A DNA stretch of 15,380 nt from Anaerosporobacter mobilis DSM 15930 (GTDB taxonomy: Bacteria > Bacillota > Clostridia > Lachnospirales > Lachnospiraceae): contig NZ_FRCP01000033.1 in the NCBI RefSeq assembly GCF_900142955.1, positions 1 through 15,380 of the forward strand. Reading direction: 5' to 3'. The notes beneath the pieces were generated by a model that was given only the letters and a program-made list of their open reading frames with translations, had not been told where the DNA came from and searched no databases. A program made the translations under genes and the position numbers. Shown here piece after piece: positions 1 to 7,195 of the stretch (position 1 is the stretch's first letter; the number at the start of each line of letters is the position of its first letter).

Positions 1-2
1 TT

Positions 3-230
3 CATAAAGAAGTAATTTCCAATCTAGAATCCATTCATGGTGCATTACTACGTATGAACCGAAGCATACAGTCTGAAGGAACATTTGGAATAATTAAGTG
101 GGACAGAGCTTATAAACGACTGTTCCGAAAAGGTGAAAAAGCAGTTATTTTGGAATTTACATTGATTTCGTGTGGCTTTAACCTTTATAAATACCATAAC
201 AAGAGGAACAGAACCCCGCTTGTTGTATAA
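3..230 (+). pseudogene. IS1182-type transposase, C-terminal part only
   Basis: This is an open frame of 75 codons that enters from the left edge and stops at 228-230. The translation carries the pattern N-R-S-I-Q-x-E-G-x-F-G followed by R-G-E-K and G-F-N-L-Y-K-Y-H-N-K. This is the usual C-terminal end of IS1182-family DDE transposases, the segment around the last acidic catalytic residue (the E of EG.FG). The DDE N-terminal part lies outside the window, so whether the gene is whole cannot be judged. The tail after the HNK motif is short and unlike the common ending, which may mean a decayed end. It is listed as partial and possibly non-functional. The family call rests on motif recall. Confidence 0.72.
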
Positions 231-321
231 AAATATGGCAGAACGAACTGCTTTAGAGCCTGTATTAAGAGAAGGCTTGGTTCGTATACTCATTTTTTCA
301 AGAGAAAGACTATAAAAGATA

Positions 322-363
322 AAACAAGGTCACTCACATCAGCTAATGTGAGTGACCTTGTTT
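322..363. terminator. Perfect 18-bp hairpin terminator downstream of the transposase
   Basis: The arms at 322-339 and 346-363 are exact reverse complements (18 bp) around a 6-nt loop (340-345). The outer A-run and T-run make it usable on either strand. It sits about 90 nt after the transposase stop, where an IS-borne terminator is often found. Confidence 0.85.
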
Positions 364-380
364 ATTAAGGGAGTTTTTTT

Positions 381-417
381 ACAGCCCCATAAAGTCTAAC
401 TTTTAGGGGTCACCACA
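381..417. mobile_element. IS3-like terminal sequence
   Basis: Read on the minus strand from 417 this begins TGTGGTGACCCCTAAAAGT, then TAGACTTTATGGGG. This looks like the ends of IS150-group IS3 elements (TG...GACCCC.AAAAGTTAGAC). Bases 384-408 also form an imperfect palindrome (CCCC..AAAGT / ACTTT..GGGG). It could be the right terminal repeat of the element whose transposase ends at 230, or a solo end left by a different insertion sequence. The partner repeat is not in the window. Confidence 0.4.
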
Positions 418-710
418 TTATTATCGTGATGATTAACGGGATTTTTTATATGTCAAGTAGTTCGTAGCAACATTAATAATATCCGAATAGCATCATAGTT
501 CTTACTAAGAGCTAAAAACGGGCGTCCCTTATTAGCGATAGTTGTATATTGATACAAATACGACTATGAAATTGTTCCAACGATACTGTTAAGTAAAAAT
601 GATGAATTACTGGAATAAAAAGTGAGTAGATAGTCCATAATAATAAGGGAAAGTTAAAACTAGAACGATTAAGTAAAAGTGACCAAATAAGTTCACAATA
701 AGTGTATAAA
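418..710. other. Gene-free stretch with two small hairpins
   Basis: No credible reading frame is seen on either strand. Two stem-loops lie side by side. At 511-536 GCTAA pairs with TTAGC, with an inner GGG/CCC. At 538-567 the arms ATAGTTGTAT and ATACGACTAT pair with one G-T pair, plus an inner TTG/CAA. Otherwise it is AT-rich DNA, probably decayed flank of the insertion sequence. Confidence 0.45.
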
Positions 711-719
711 TTGACAAAG

Positions 720-774
720 TTGACATACTAGTACTTTTTCTATTGAAATAATTTTGTGTATATGTTACTATAAT
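720..774 (+). promoter_or_regulatory. Candidate promoter of the sugar-uptake operon
   Basis: A consensus -10 TATAAT lies at 769-774. The -35 is less clear. TTGAAA at 743-748 leaves a long 20-nt spacer, and two TTGACA boxes (711-716, 720-725) lie too far upstream to pair with this -10. A weak -35 would fit a regulated promoter. Transcription would start near 781, giving a leader of about 200 nt. Confidence 0.5.
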
Positions 775-790
775 GACATGATAACTGGGA

Positions 791-820
791 ACGGTACCGA
801 TAAGGATACCGATAACGTTA
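791..820. promoter_or_regulatory. Candidate LacI-family operator cluster
   Basis: Just after the predicted start of transcription lie the 8-bp palindrome CGGTACCG (792-799), a 12-nt-period direct repeat TACCGATAA (795-803, 807-815) and the palindrome TAACGTTA (813-820). Palindromes centred on CG are typical of LacI/CcpA-type operators. The position would let a bound repressor block elongation or initiation. The regulator at 5951 is the obvious candidate; CcpA is an alternative, since CGATAACGTTACTA partly fits a cre. Confidence 0.45.
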
Positions 821-870
821 CTATGAAATGTTTTTTGGAGAAGGAACAGTTCTAGTTACGGAAACTTATT

Positions 871-900
871 GAAAATGATCCAGGAATCATTACTTTTTTC
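871..900 (+). terminator. Possible leader attenuator hairpin
   Basis: AATGAT (874-879) pairs with ATCATT (886-891), followed by a six-T run at 894-899. The hairpin is weak (6 bp), but its place in the 5' leader, between promoter and first gene, would allow premature termination. Confidence 0.3.
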
Positions 901-987
901 AAAAGGCATTATACGTCACTGAATCAGAGCCTATTTGGAAGATGTTAATATCAAAAAAGAGGGTATGCAGAAAGGAATGGTGTTATT

Positions 988-2421
988 ATGAAAAAATCTA
1001 AAAAAATTGTAGCTCTACTTCTTGCAACAGTTATGATTGGTAGTTTGTTTACAGGATGTGGAAAGAAAAACAACGAAAACGACAAAACTAATACGAATGA
1101 CACAACTAAGACAGAAGACACATCTTCAACAGATACAGCAAATACAGATACATCAACTGAAAAAGTTGATTCTATCTACTTCTTAAACTTCAAACCTGAA
1201 ATTGCTGAAGTTTATGAAAAGATTGCGAAAGATTATGAAGCAGAAACTGGTATTAAAGTTAAAGTAAATACCGCAGCAGCCGGTACATACGAAACAACTT
1301 TAAAATCAGAAATTGCTAAAAAAGATGCGCCAACAATTTTCCAAATCAATGGACCAGTTGGTTACCAAAACTGGAAAGATTATAGCGCTGATATGAAAGA
1401 TTCAGAATTATACTCACACTTAACAGATAAGAGTTTAGCAGTAACAGAAGGCGAAGGGGTATATGGTGTACCTTACGCGGTAGAAGGTTATGGTATTATC
1501 TATAACAACGCTATTATGGATAAATACTTTGCTTTAACTGATAGAGCAACTACAGTTGCTTCAATGGCAGAAGTTAATAACTTTGCTACATTAAAAGCAG
1601 TTGTTGAAGATATGCAAGCAAGAAAAGCAGATCTTGGTATTGATGGCGTATTTGCATCAACTTCCATGGCAGCTGGTGAGCAATGGAGATGGCAAACTCA
1701 CTTAGCAAACTTACCACTATTCTATGAATTCAAAGACAATACAGCTTTTGATAATACTGTTTTAGCAGGACTTGCAGCTAACGAAATTGAATTCAAATAT
1801 GCTGAAAACTTTAAAAATGTATATGATTTATATACTAACAATTCATGCGTAGAAAAAGGTTTATTAGGTGCTAAAACAGTTAATGATTCTATGGCAGATT
1901 TTGCTTTAGGAAAAGCAGCTATGGTTCAAAATGGTAACTGGGCATGGAGTCAAATTAACGAGGTTGATGGAAACGTAGTTAACGAAAATGATATCAAGTT
2001 TATGCCAATCTATACTGGAGTAACTGGAGAAGAAACTCAAGGTTTATGTGTTGGTACTGAAAACTATTTCGCAATCAATAGCCAAGTTTCAGAAGCAAAA
2101 CAAAAAGCTTCTATGGATTTCTTAAACTGGTTATTCACAAGCGATACTGGTAAAGCATATGTAACTAACGATTTAGGTTTCATTGCTCCATTTGATTCAT
2201 TCACTGATGCTGAAAAACCAAGCGATCCATTATCAAAAGAAGTTTTAGCATGGATGGAAAAAGATACTACATCTGTAGTTTGGACATTCGCGGCATTCCC
2301 AAGTGAAGATTTCAAGAACGCTTTTGGTGACGCTTTACTTGAATATGTTCAAGGTGGATTGGATTGGGATCAAGTTGTAACAGTTGTTAAAGAATCATGG
2401 AAATCTGAAAGAGCAAAATAA
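988..2421 (+). CDS. Sugar ABC transporter solute-binding lipoprotein (maltodextrin type)
   Basis: This is a 477-residue extracellular binding protein of ABC importer cluster 1 (MalE-like), tethered to the outer face of the membrane. Residues 1-24 are a lipoprotein signal (KK, hydrophobic core, LFTGC; Cys24 is the lipidated residue). A Ser/Thr/Asp/Asn-rich linker to about residue 58 follows, then the binding fold. The ATG follows AAAGGA (971-976) at a slightly long spacing of 11 nt. It is the first gene of an operon with two permeases and malQ, which is why malto-oligosaccharides are the inferred ligand; the sequence alone does not prove the sugar. An intercistronic hairpin downstream fits higher expression of the binding protein than of the permeases. 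The ABC binding-protein call is firm; the substrate is inference. Confidence 0.9.
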   Translation: MKKSKKIVALLLATVMIGSLFTGCGKKNNENDKTNTNDTTKTEDTSSTDTANTDTSTEKVDSIYFLNFKPEIAEVYEKIAKDYEAETGIKVKVNTAAAGTYETTLKSEIAKKDAPTIFQINGPVGYQNWKDYSADMKDSELYSHLTDKSLAVTEGEGVYGVPYAVEGYGIIYNNAIMDKYFALTDRATTVASMAEVNNFATLKAVVEDMQARKADLGIDGVFASTSMAAGEQWRWQTHLANLPLFYEFKDNTAFDNTVLAGLAANEIEFKYAENFKNVYDLYTNNSCVEKGLLGAKTVNDSMADFALGKAAMVQNGNWAWSQINEVDGNVVNENDIKFMPIYTGVTGEETQGLCVGTENYFAINSQVSEAKQKASMDFLNWLFTSDTGKAYVTNDLGFIAPFDSFTDAEKPSDPLSKEVLAWMEKDTTSVVWTFAAFPSEDFKNAFGDALLEYVQGGLDWDQVVTVVKESWKSERAK

Positions 2422-2470
2422 GTTTATCTTTTAAGAAATATTAGATTATCATATAGTTTTTTGTAATAAG

Positions 2471-2505
2471 CAGGGTGAGTGTGGATAAATCCTCACTCGC
2501 CCTTT
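2471..2505 (+). terminator. Intercistronic hairpin after the binding-protein gene
   Basis: GGGTGAGTGTGGA (from 2473) pairs with the segment ending GCCC at 2502, with one mismatch and one G-T pair. The loop is about 4 nt and a short T run follows. A strong stem with a weak T tract suggests partial termination or 3'-end protection of the upstream mRNA. This is common between binding-protein and permease genes. Confidence 0.75.
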
Positions 2506-2580
2506 CTATAACAGAACATACATTTATAATGGCAAAGGTAATTCGATAGCTTCAAATATAAAAGGACAGGAGAGAGGAAT

Positions 2581-3423
2581 ATGCACAAAAATTTGAAGAA
2601 ATACTTTCCGATTTTTGCATTACCTACATTAGCAGCATTTACGATAGCATTTATAATACCATTTATCATGGGTATTTATCTATCTTTCACTGAATTCAGA
2701 ACAGTAAATGATGCAAAATGGGTTGGTTTTAGCAATTATGTAGCGGCATTCCAGAATAAAGACTTTTTAAATGCATTAATCTTCACAGCAGGATTTACCG
2801 TAGTATCCGTAATTACAATTAATATATTTGCCTTCACGTTAGCGTCATTGTTAACAAGAGGAAAGAAAGGGACTAACATATTCCGTACAATATTCTTCAT
2901 GCCAAACTTAATTGGTGGTATTGTATTAGGCTATATCTGGCAGTTGATCTTAAACGGAATTCTATATAAATTCGGAGTTACATTAACATTTGCACCAAAA
3001 TATGGATTCTGGGGACTTGTCATCTTAATGAATTGGCAGTTAATTGGTTATATGATGATTATCTATATTGCGGGAATTCAAAATATTCCAAAAGATCTTA
3101 TCGAAGCATCTAAAATTGATGGAGCGAATAAAAGACAAATTCTTAAAAACGTTACGATACCATTGGTAATGCCTTCTATAACTATTTGTTTATTCCTTAC
3201 ATTATCAAATTCATTCAAGTTATTTGATCAAAACCTTGCATTAACAGCAGGAGCACCATCAAAGAAGACAGCGATGCTAGCTCTTGATATCTATAATACC
3301 TTCTATGGTAAAGTAGGTTATGAAGGGGTTGGTCAGGCAAAAGCAGTAATCTTCTTTATCCTTGTTGTTGTAATTGCATTAATTCAACTAAGAGCGACTA
3401 GAAAGAAGGAGGTTGAAAACTAA
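2581..3423 (+). CDS. Sugar ABC transporter permease, MalF type
   Basis: This is a 280-residue inner-membrane subunit that forms half of the translocation channel for the sugar bound by the upstream lipoprotein. About six hydrophobic segments are visible (roughly residues 10-32, 63-85, 96-118, 134-156, 194-215 and 250-271). The cytoplasmic EAA loop that docks the ATPase is present as EASKIDG (from Glu175), followed by a typical IPL-MPS segment. The length is usual for the short MalF/UgpA group, which lacks the extra N-terminal region of enteric MalF. A GAGAGG ribosome binding site lies just before the ATG. The gene overlaps the next permease by one base (TAATG), so the two are translationally coupled. 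Confidence 0.93.
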   Translation: MHKNLKKYFPIFALPTLAAFTIAFIIPFIMGIYLSFTEFRTVNDAKWVGFSNYVAAFQNKDFLNALIFTAGFTVVSVITINIFAFTLASLLTRGKKGTNIFRTIFFMPNLIGGIVLGYIWQLILNGILYKFGVTLTFAPKYGFWGLVILMNWQLIGYMMIIYIAGIQNIPKDLIEASKIDGANKRQILKNVTIPLVMPSITICLFLTLSNSFKLFDQNLALTAGAPSKKTAMLALDIYNTFYGKVGYEGVGQAKAVIFFILVVVIALIQLRATRKKEVEN

Positions 3424-4259
3424 TGAAAGTGAAACGTAAAACATCAGACGTAATTATTTTTGTCATTCTTCTTATATTAGCAATTACTTTCTTAGCGCCT
3501 ATATTCATTGTATTAATGAATTCTTTTAAAGGAAAGTTTTTTATAAGTGATGCACCGTTTGTATTCCCAAATAAACAGACTTTCGTTAATTTTGAGAACT
3601 ATACAAGTGGTATAGAAAAAACTAACTTCTTAAGTGCTACAGGTTGGTCATTGTTTATAACAGTATTCTCAGTAGGTTTTATTGTTTTATTAACAGCTAT
3701 GACAGCTTGGTACATTACTAGAGTTAAGAGTAAATTCTCTAATTTACTTTACTATTTATTCGTATTCTCTATGATAGTACCATTTCAAATGGTTATGTTT
3801 ACAATGACTAAAGTTGCTAACGTGTTAAGTTTGGATAATCCAGTCGGTATTATTGTTATATACGTTGGATTCGGAGCGGGGCTCTCCGTGTTCATGTTCT
3901 GTGGTTTTGTTAAATCTGTCCCTATTGAAATAGAAGAAGCGGCTATGATGGACGGTTGTAATCCGATTCGTACGTACTTCTTTGTAGTATTACCAATATT
4001 AAAACCAATTTCAGTAACAGTAGCAATCCTTAATGTAATGTGGATTTGGAACGATTATCTACTTCCATACCTTGTTATTGGCTCAGATTATAAGACGATT
4101 CCTATTGCAATTCAGTACCTGAAAGGTGGTTACGGTTCAATCGATATGGGTGCTATGATGGCTATGTTAGTATTAGCAATTATACCAATTGTTGTATTTT
4201 ATCTTGTATGTCAGAAACATATCATTGAAGGAGTAACAAGTGGAGCAGTAAAAGGTTAA
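3423..4259 (+). CDS. Sugar ABC transporter permease, MalG type
   Basis: This is a 278-residue second channel subunit. It has an N-terminal membrane segment (about residues 10-31), further hydrophobic segments, and the EAA loop E-E-A-A-M-M-D-G (Glu171-Gly178) followed by N-P-I-R and L-P-I-L-K-P. It matches the MalG/LacG group in length and in its C-terminal ending (IIEGVTSGAVKG). The start ATG shares its A with the stop codon of the MalF-type gene. The AAGGAGG binding site (3406-3412) lies inside that gene. No nucleotide-binding subunit follows, so the pair presumably uses an ATPase encoded elsewhere, as known for MsmK-type shared ATPases. Confidence 0.93.
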   Translation: MKVKRKTSDVIIFVILLILAITFLAPIFIVLMNSFKGKFFISDAPFVFPNKQTFVNFENYTSGIEKTNFLSATGWSLFITVFSVGFIVLLTAMTAWYITRVKSKFSNLLYYLFVFSMIVPFQMVMFTMTKVANVLSLDNPVGIIVIYVGFGAGLSVFMFCGFVKSVPIEIEEAAMMDGCNPIRTYFFVVLPILKPISVTVAILNVMWIWNDYLLPYLVIGSDYKTIPIAIQYLKGGYGSIDMGAMMAMLVLAIIPIVVFYLVCQKHIIEGVTSGAVKG

Positions 4260-4303
4260 TCGATACTTAGTAGCTGAACCCTTATAAGTAAAAATGTAGG
4301 ATT

Positions 4304-4310
4304 GAGAGGA
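4304..4310 (+). promoter_or_regulatory. Ribosome binding site that sets the malQ start
   Basis: GAGAGGA abuts the upstream ATG at 4310 but is 8 nt from the ATG at 4319, so translation should begin at 4319. Confidence 0.8.
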
Positions 4311-4318
4311 TGAATTTA

Positions 4319-5797
4319 ATGAGAGCAAGTGGAATTTTACTACCGATTACCTCTTTGCCATCAGCATATGGGATTGGTACTTTTTCGAAAGAAGCATATG
4401 CATTCGTAGATTTTTTAGAAAAGGCTAGACAGAAATATTGGCAAGTATTGCCTTTTGGATCGACGGGTTACGGTGATTCTCCGTATCAATCTTTCTCAAC
4501 ATTCGCAGGTAATCCCTATTTTATAGATCTAGAGACTCTAATTAAAGAAGGATTACTTACAGAAACAGAATGTGAAAATGTTGATTATGGTGATAGTGTA
4601 GAGCAAGTTGAATACGATAAAATCTATCATTCAAGATTTCAGTTACTAAGATTAGCGTACGAAAGATTTCGTACGCTAACAAATGATAACTTTGAAGATT
4701 TTTGTAAAGAACAGGAATCGTGGTTAAATGATTACAGTTTATTTATGGCTGTTAAAAACTATTTTGGCGATAAGGGAATCGATGAGTGGGACGAAGACAT
4801 ACGTATTCGTAAACCAGAAACAATAGTTAAATACGAAGAACTCTTAGCGGATAACATCGTATTCTATAAATTTATTCAATATAAGTTTTTTGAACAATGG
4901 AATTTACTAAAAGAGTATGCGAATAATAAAGGAATTAAAATAATTGGAGATATTCCTATCTATGTGGCCTATGATAGTGCCGATACATGGGCAAATAAAG
5001 AATTGTTCAAGTTTGATAAAGATGGAAAACCAATTGCAGTTGCAGGTTGCCCACCTGATAGTTTCTCAGCCACTGGACAGTTATGGGGTAACCCGCTATA
5101 TGACTGGGAATATCACAAATCCACAGGTTATGCTTGGTGGATAAAGAGAATAGCATTCTGTTTTAAGTTATATGATGTTGTCCGTGTTGACCATTTTAGA
5201 GGATTTGATGAATACTATGCTATACCATACGGAGCGAAAGATGCTGTAATTGGTAGATGGGAAAAGGGACCTGGTATCGATATATTTGAACATATTAAAA
5301 GGGCGTTAGGTAATGTTGATATCATTGCTGAAGATTTGGGATTCCTTACTGACAGTTCAAGAAAACTAGTAGCAGACTGTGGATATCCTGGTATGAAGAT
5401 TATTCAATTCGCATTTGATTCAAGAGAAGAGAGTGACTACTTACCACATAATTATAATAAGAACTGTGTGGTTTATACAGGGACACATGATAATGATACA
5501 ATTGTAGGCTGGTATAATACACTCTGCGATCAAGATAAAAAGTATGCGACCACATATGTGAATAATCAAAATTCTAAGCCGGAAGAGATTCATTGGGATT
5601 ATATTAAGTTTACCTTGGCCAGTGTAGCGGATCTTGCGATCATACCAATGCAAGATTATCTTGGACTTGGATCAGAAGCACGTATTAATACACCATCAAC
5701 CCTTGGTGGTAACTGGGTTTGGAGAATGAAAAAAGATGATATTGATATGAATCTGGCTGATAATATCTGCTATATAACAAAACTCTATGGTAGATAA
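4319..5797 (+). CDS. malQ: 4-alpha-glucanotransferase (amylomaltase), GH77
   Basis: This is a cytoplasmic enzyme of 492 residues that transfers glucan segments between malto-oligosaccharides, releasing glucose and longer chains. The N-terminus MRASGILLPITSLPS is the family hallmark, and the ribosome binding site fits this ATG rather than the one at 4310. The three GH77 catalytic acids are visible: the nucleophile Asp291 in RVDHFRGF, the acid/base Glu338 in IIAEDLGF, and Asp391 in YTGTHDND. These fall almost exactly where they lie in the ~500-residue Thermus-type enzymes, and the end (TPSTLGGNWVWR) is also typical. The gene lies 59 nt behind the permease genes, in the same operon. Oddity: a 28-nt near-palindrome (4652-4679) with perfect 13-bp arms lies inside the frame. 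Confidence 0.96.
   Translation: MRASGILLPITSLPSAYGIGTFSKEAYAFVDFLEKARQKYWQVLPFGSTGYGDSPYQSFSTFAGNPYFIDLETLIKEGLLTETECENVDYGDSVEQVEYDKIYHSRFQLLRLAYERFRTLTNDNFEDFCKEQESWLNDYSLFMAVKNYFGDKGIDEWDEDIRIRKPETIVKYEELLADNIVFYKFIQYKFFEQWNLLKEYANNKGIKIIGDIPIYVAYDSADTWANKELFKFDKDGKPIAVAGCPPDSFSATGQLWGNPLYDWEYHKSTGYAWWIKRIAFCFKLYDVVRVDHFRGFDEYYAIPYGAKDAVIGRWEKGPGIDIFEHIKRALGNVDIIAEDLGFLTDSSRKLVADCGYPGMKIIQFAFDSREESDYLPHNYNKNCVVYTGTHDNDTIVGWYNTLCDQDKKYATTYVNNQNSKPEEIHWDYIKFTLASVADLAIIPMQDYLGLGSEARINTPSTLGGNWVWRMKKDDIDMNLADNICYITKLYGR
4652..4679. repeat. Perfect 13-bp inverted repeat inside malQ
   Basis: TTAGCGTACGAAA and TTTCGTACGCTAA are exact reverse complements separated by two bases (GA). The repeat is in frame and encodes residues Leu112-Leu120 (LAYERFRTL). 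It would fold into a very tight hairpin in mRNA or serve as a palindromic protein site. Confidence 0.9.
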
Positions 5798-5827
5798 ATA
5801 AGAATTGCATTGCTTAAATGTATTATC

Positions 5828-5856
5828 TTGCATATTATGGAGATTGTTGTTATAAT
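5828..5856 (+). promoter_or_regulatory. Promoter of the LacI-family regulator gene
   Basis: TTGCAT (5828-5833), a 17-nt spacer and TATAAT (5851-5856) make a near-consensus sigma-A promoter. It gives the regulator its own transcription independent of the transport operon. Confidence 0.8.
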
Positions 5857-5857
5857 T

Positions 5858-5870
5858 TCAGTTATACTGA
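5858..5870. promoter_or_regulatory. Possible autoregulatory operator
   Basis: TCAGT and ACTGA form an inverted repeat with a 3-nt centre directly behind the -10 box, over the expected start of transcription. It does not resemble the 791-820 repeats. Confidence 0.3.
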
Positions 5871-5936
5871 GAATAATTGGCAGAAGTACCTAAACCAGCA
5901 AAACTAGGAACTAATTACCAAATAAAAATATGCAGC

Positions 5937-5945
5937 AAAGGAAGG
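5937..5945 (+). promoter_or_regulatory. Ribosome binding site that sets the regulator start
   Basis: AAAGGAAGG lies 5 nt before the ATG at 5951. The upstream in-frame ATG at 5930 has no such site before it. Confidence 0.8.
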
Positions 5946-5950
5946 ATATC

Positions 5951-6979
5951 ATGGGTACTATCACAATAAAAGATGTAGCAAAACTTTGTGGTGTAGGTGT
6001 CAGCACTGTATCAAGAGCGATTAATAATCATCCGGATATCAATGAAGAGACAAAGACAAAGATTATGAAAGTTATTAAAGAAAACAATTACATACCAAAT
6101 AATAGTGCACGTAATCTGAAACGTTCGAATTCGAAGATGATTGCGGTTCTAATTAAAGGTATTAGTAATCCTTTCTTTAGTAAAATGATTAAGGTAATAG
6201 AAGAAGAAACGCAAGAGAGAAAGTATTCTTTCCTTTTACATAGAGTTGAAGAAAGGGAAGATGAAATCGATATTGCATTAGAATTAGTGAAAGAAAAGAA
6301 ATTACGTGGAATTATATTCCTAGGAGGATATTTCACACATTCTGAAGAAAAGTTATCTCAGTTAGATATTCCGTATGTTTTATGTACGGTTGGTATTACG
6401 GGGAAATGGAGCAAAGAATTATGTTCTTTCGTCGCCGTTGATGACTTTAAAGAAAGTTATAAGATCGTTGATTATCTATGTAAGATAGGTCACAAACGTA
6501 TTGCTATTATTACAACTAGTTTAGATGATACGAGTATTGGACTTATTCGTTATAAAGGATATCTACAAGCATTAAGGGATAACAATATTGAACCAGACAT
6601 GAAGTTAGTTAGAAGCATGAAAGATGATATAGAAACCTTCACCATGGATAATGGTTATGTTGTTATGAAGGAACTATTAGAATCGGGAGAAGATTTTACA
6701 GCTGTTTTTGCTATATCTGATAGTATTGCAATAGGAGCTAGTAAGGCGATTCTAAACGCAGGTAAATCAGTTCCTGAAGACTACTCGGTTGCTGGGTTTG
6801 ATGGCCTTGATATAGCATCATATTATAATCCGGCAATTACAACAATTAGACAGCCGGTAGATGAGATAGCTAAAGCAGCAGTAACTATATTATTTGACGT
6901 AATTAAGAAAAAAGCAGATCATCAAATGTGCGTTTTCCCAGGGGAATTAATCATTGGACAATCGACTAAGTTGATCTAA
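5951..6979 (+). CDS. LacI-family transcriptional regulator
   Basis: This is a 342-residue DNA-binding regulator. The N-terminus MGTITIKDVAKLCGVGVSTV, then SRAIN, is the LacI helix-turn-helix (about residues 5-25). The hinge helix motif N-N-S-A-R-N-L (residues 50-56) follows, and then a periplasmic-binding-protein-like sensor domain to the end. The ending (GFDGLDIASYYNPAITTIRQP, then IGQSTKL) is typical of the MalR/CcpA-like sugar group. Directly behind a maltodextrin operon, it is the likely repressor (or dual regulator) of 988-5797, and the operator candidate is at 791-820. It has its own promoter at 5828-5856 and its own terminator. Family certain; ligand and targets inferred. Confidence 0.95.
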   Translation: MGTITIKDVAKLCGVGVSTVSRAINNHPDINEETKTKIMKVIKENNYIPNNSARNLKRSNSKMIAVLIKGISNPFFSKMIKVIEEETQERKYSFLLHRVEEREDEIDIALELVKEKKLRGIIFLGGYFTHSEEKLSQLDIPYVLCTVGITGKWSKELCSFVAVDDFKESYKIVDYLCKIGHKRIAIITTSLDDTSIGLIRYKGYLQALRDNNIEPDMKLVRSMKDDIETFTMDNGYVVMKELLESGEDFTAVFAISDSIAIGASKAILNAGKSVPEDYSVAGFDGLDIASYYNPAITTIRQPVDEIAKAAVTILFDVIKKKADHQMCVFPGELIIGQSTKLI

Positions 6980-6986
6980 TTAGAGG

Positions 6987-7035
6987 ATGCTATATAACAA
7001 TTACTCGATAGAGAGTTATGTTATATAGCATTTTT
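6987..7035 (+). terminator. Terminator after the LacI-family regulator
   Basis: ATGCTATATAACA (6987-6999) pairs exactly with TGTTATATAGCAT (7019-7031), and five Ts end the structure. Confidence 0.88.
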
Positions 7036-7076
7036 ATGTTGCAATTGTGTTTTTTGTGTGAATAAAGTAAAATATA

Positions 7077-7105
7077 TTGCAACGATGTACTTGTTGTATT
7101 AAAAT
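7077..7105 (+). promoter_or_regulatory. Promoter of the cyclophilin lipoprotein gene
   Basis: TTGCAA (7077-7082), a 17-nt spacer and TAAAAT (7100-7105). An 8-bp inverted repeat, GTTGCAAT (7038-7045) with ATTGCAAC (7076-7083), overlaps the -35 box and may be a regulatory site. Confidence 0.7.
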
Positions 7106-7195
7106 AGAAAAAGTATGACTATATACGAGGGAGTTAGTAGTTAGAGAATTACTTTATATACAAGCTCTCCTTATATTAGAAAGGGGTAATATTAT

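Noticed and set aside
48..293. 81-codon minus-strand frame opposite the transposase end
   Set aside because: It mirrors the IS1182-type frame on the plus strand, has no ribosome binding site and no recognisable motif.
2064..2315. Minus-strand frame inside the binding-protein gene
   Set aside because: Shadow of a well-supported gene; no start signal.
5930..5950. Longer start for the LacI-family regulator
   Set aside because: No ribosome binding site precedes 5930, and the extra residues contain the site used by the ATG at 5951.
988..6979. Phage-defence or other novel system
   Set aside because: No nuclease, helicase, reverse transcriptase, toxin-antitoxin pair, CRISPR repeat or phage gene was seen. 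The genes are transport, metabolism and regulation.
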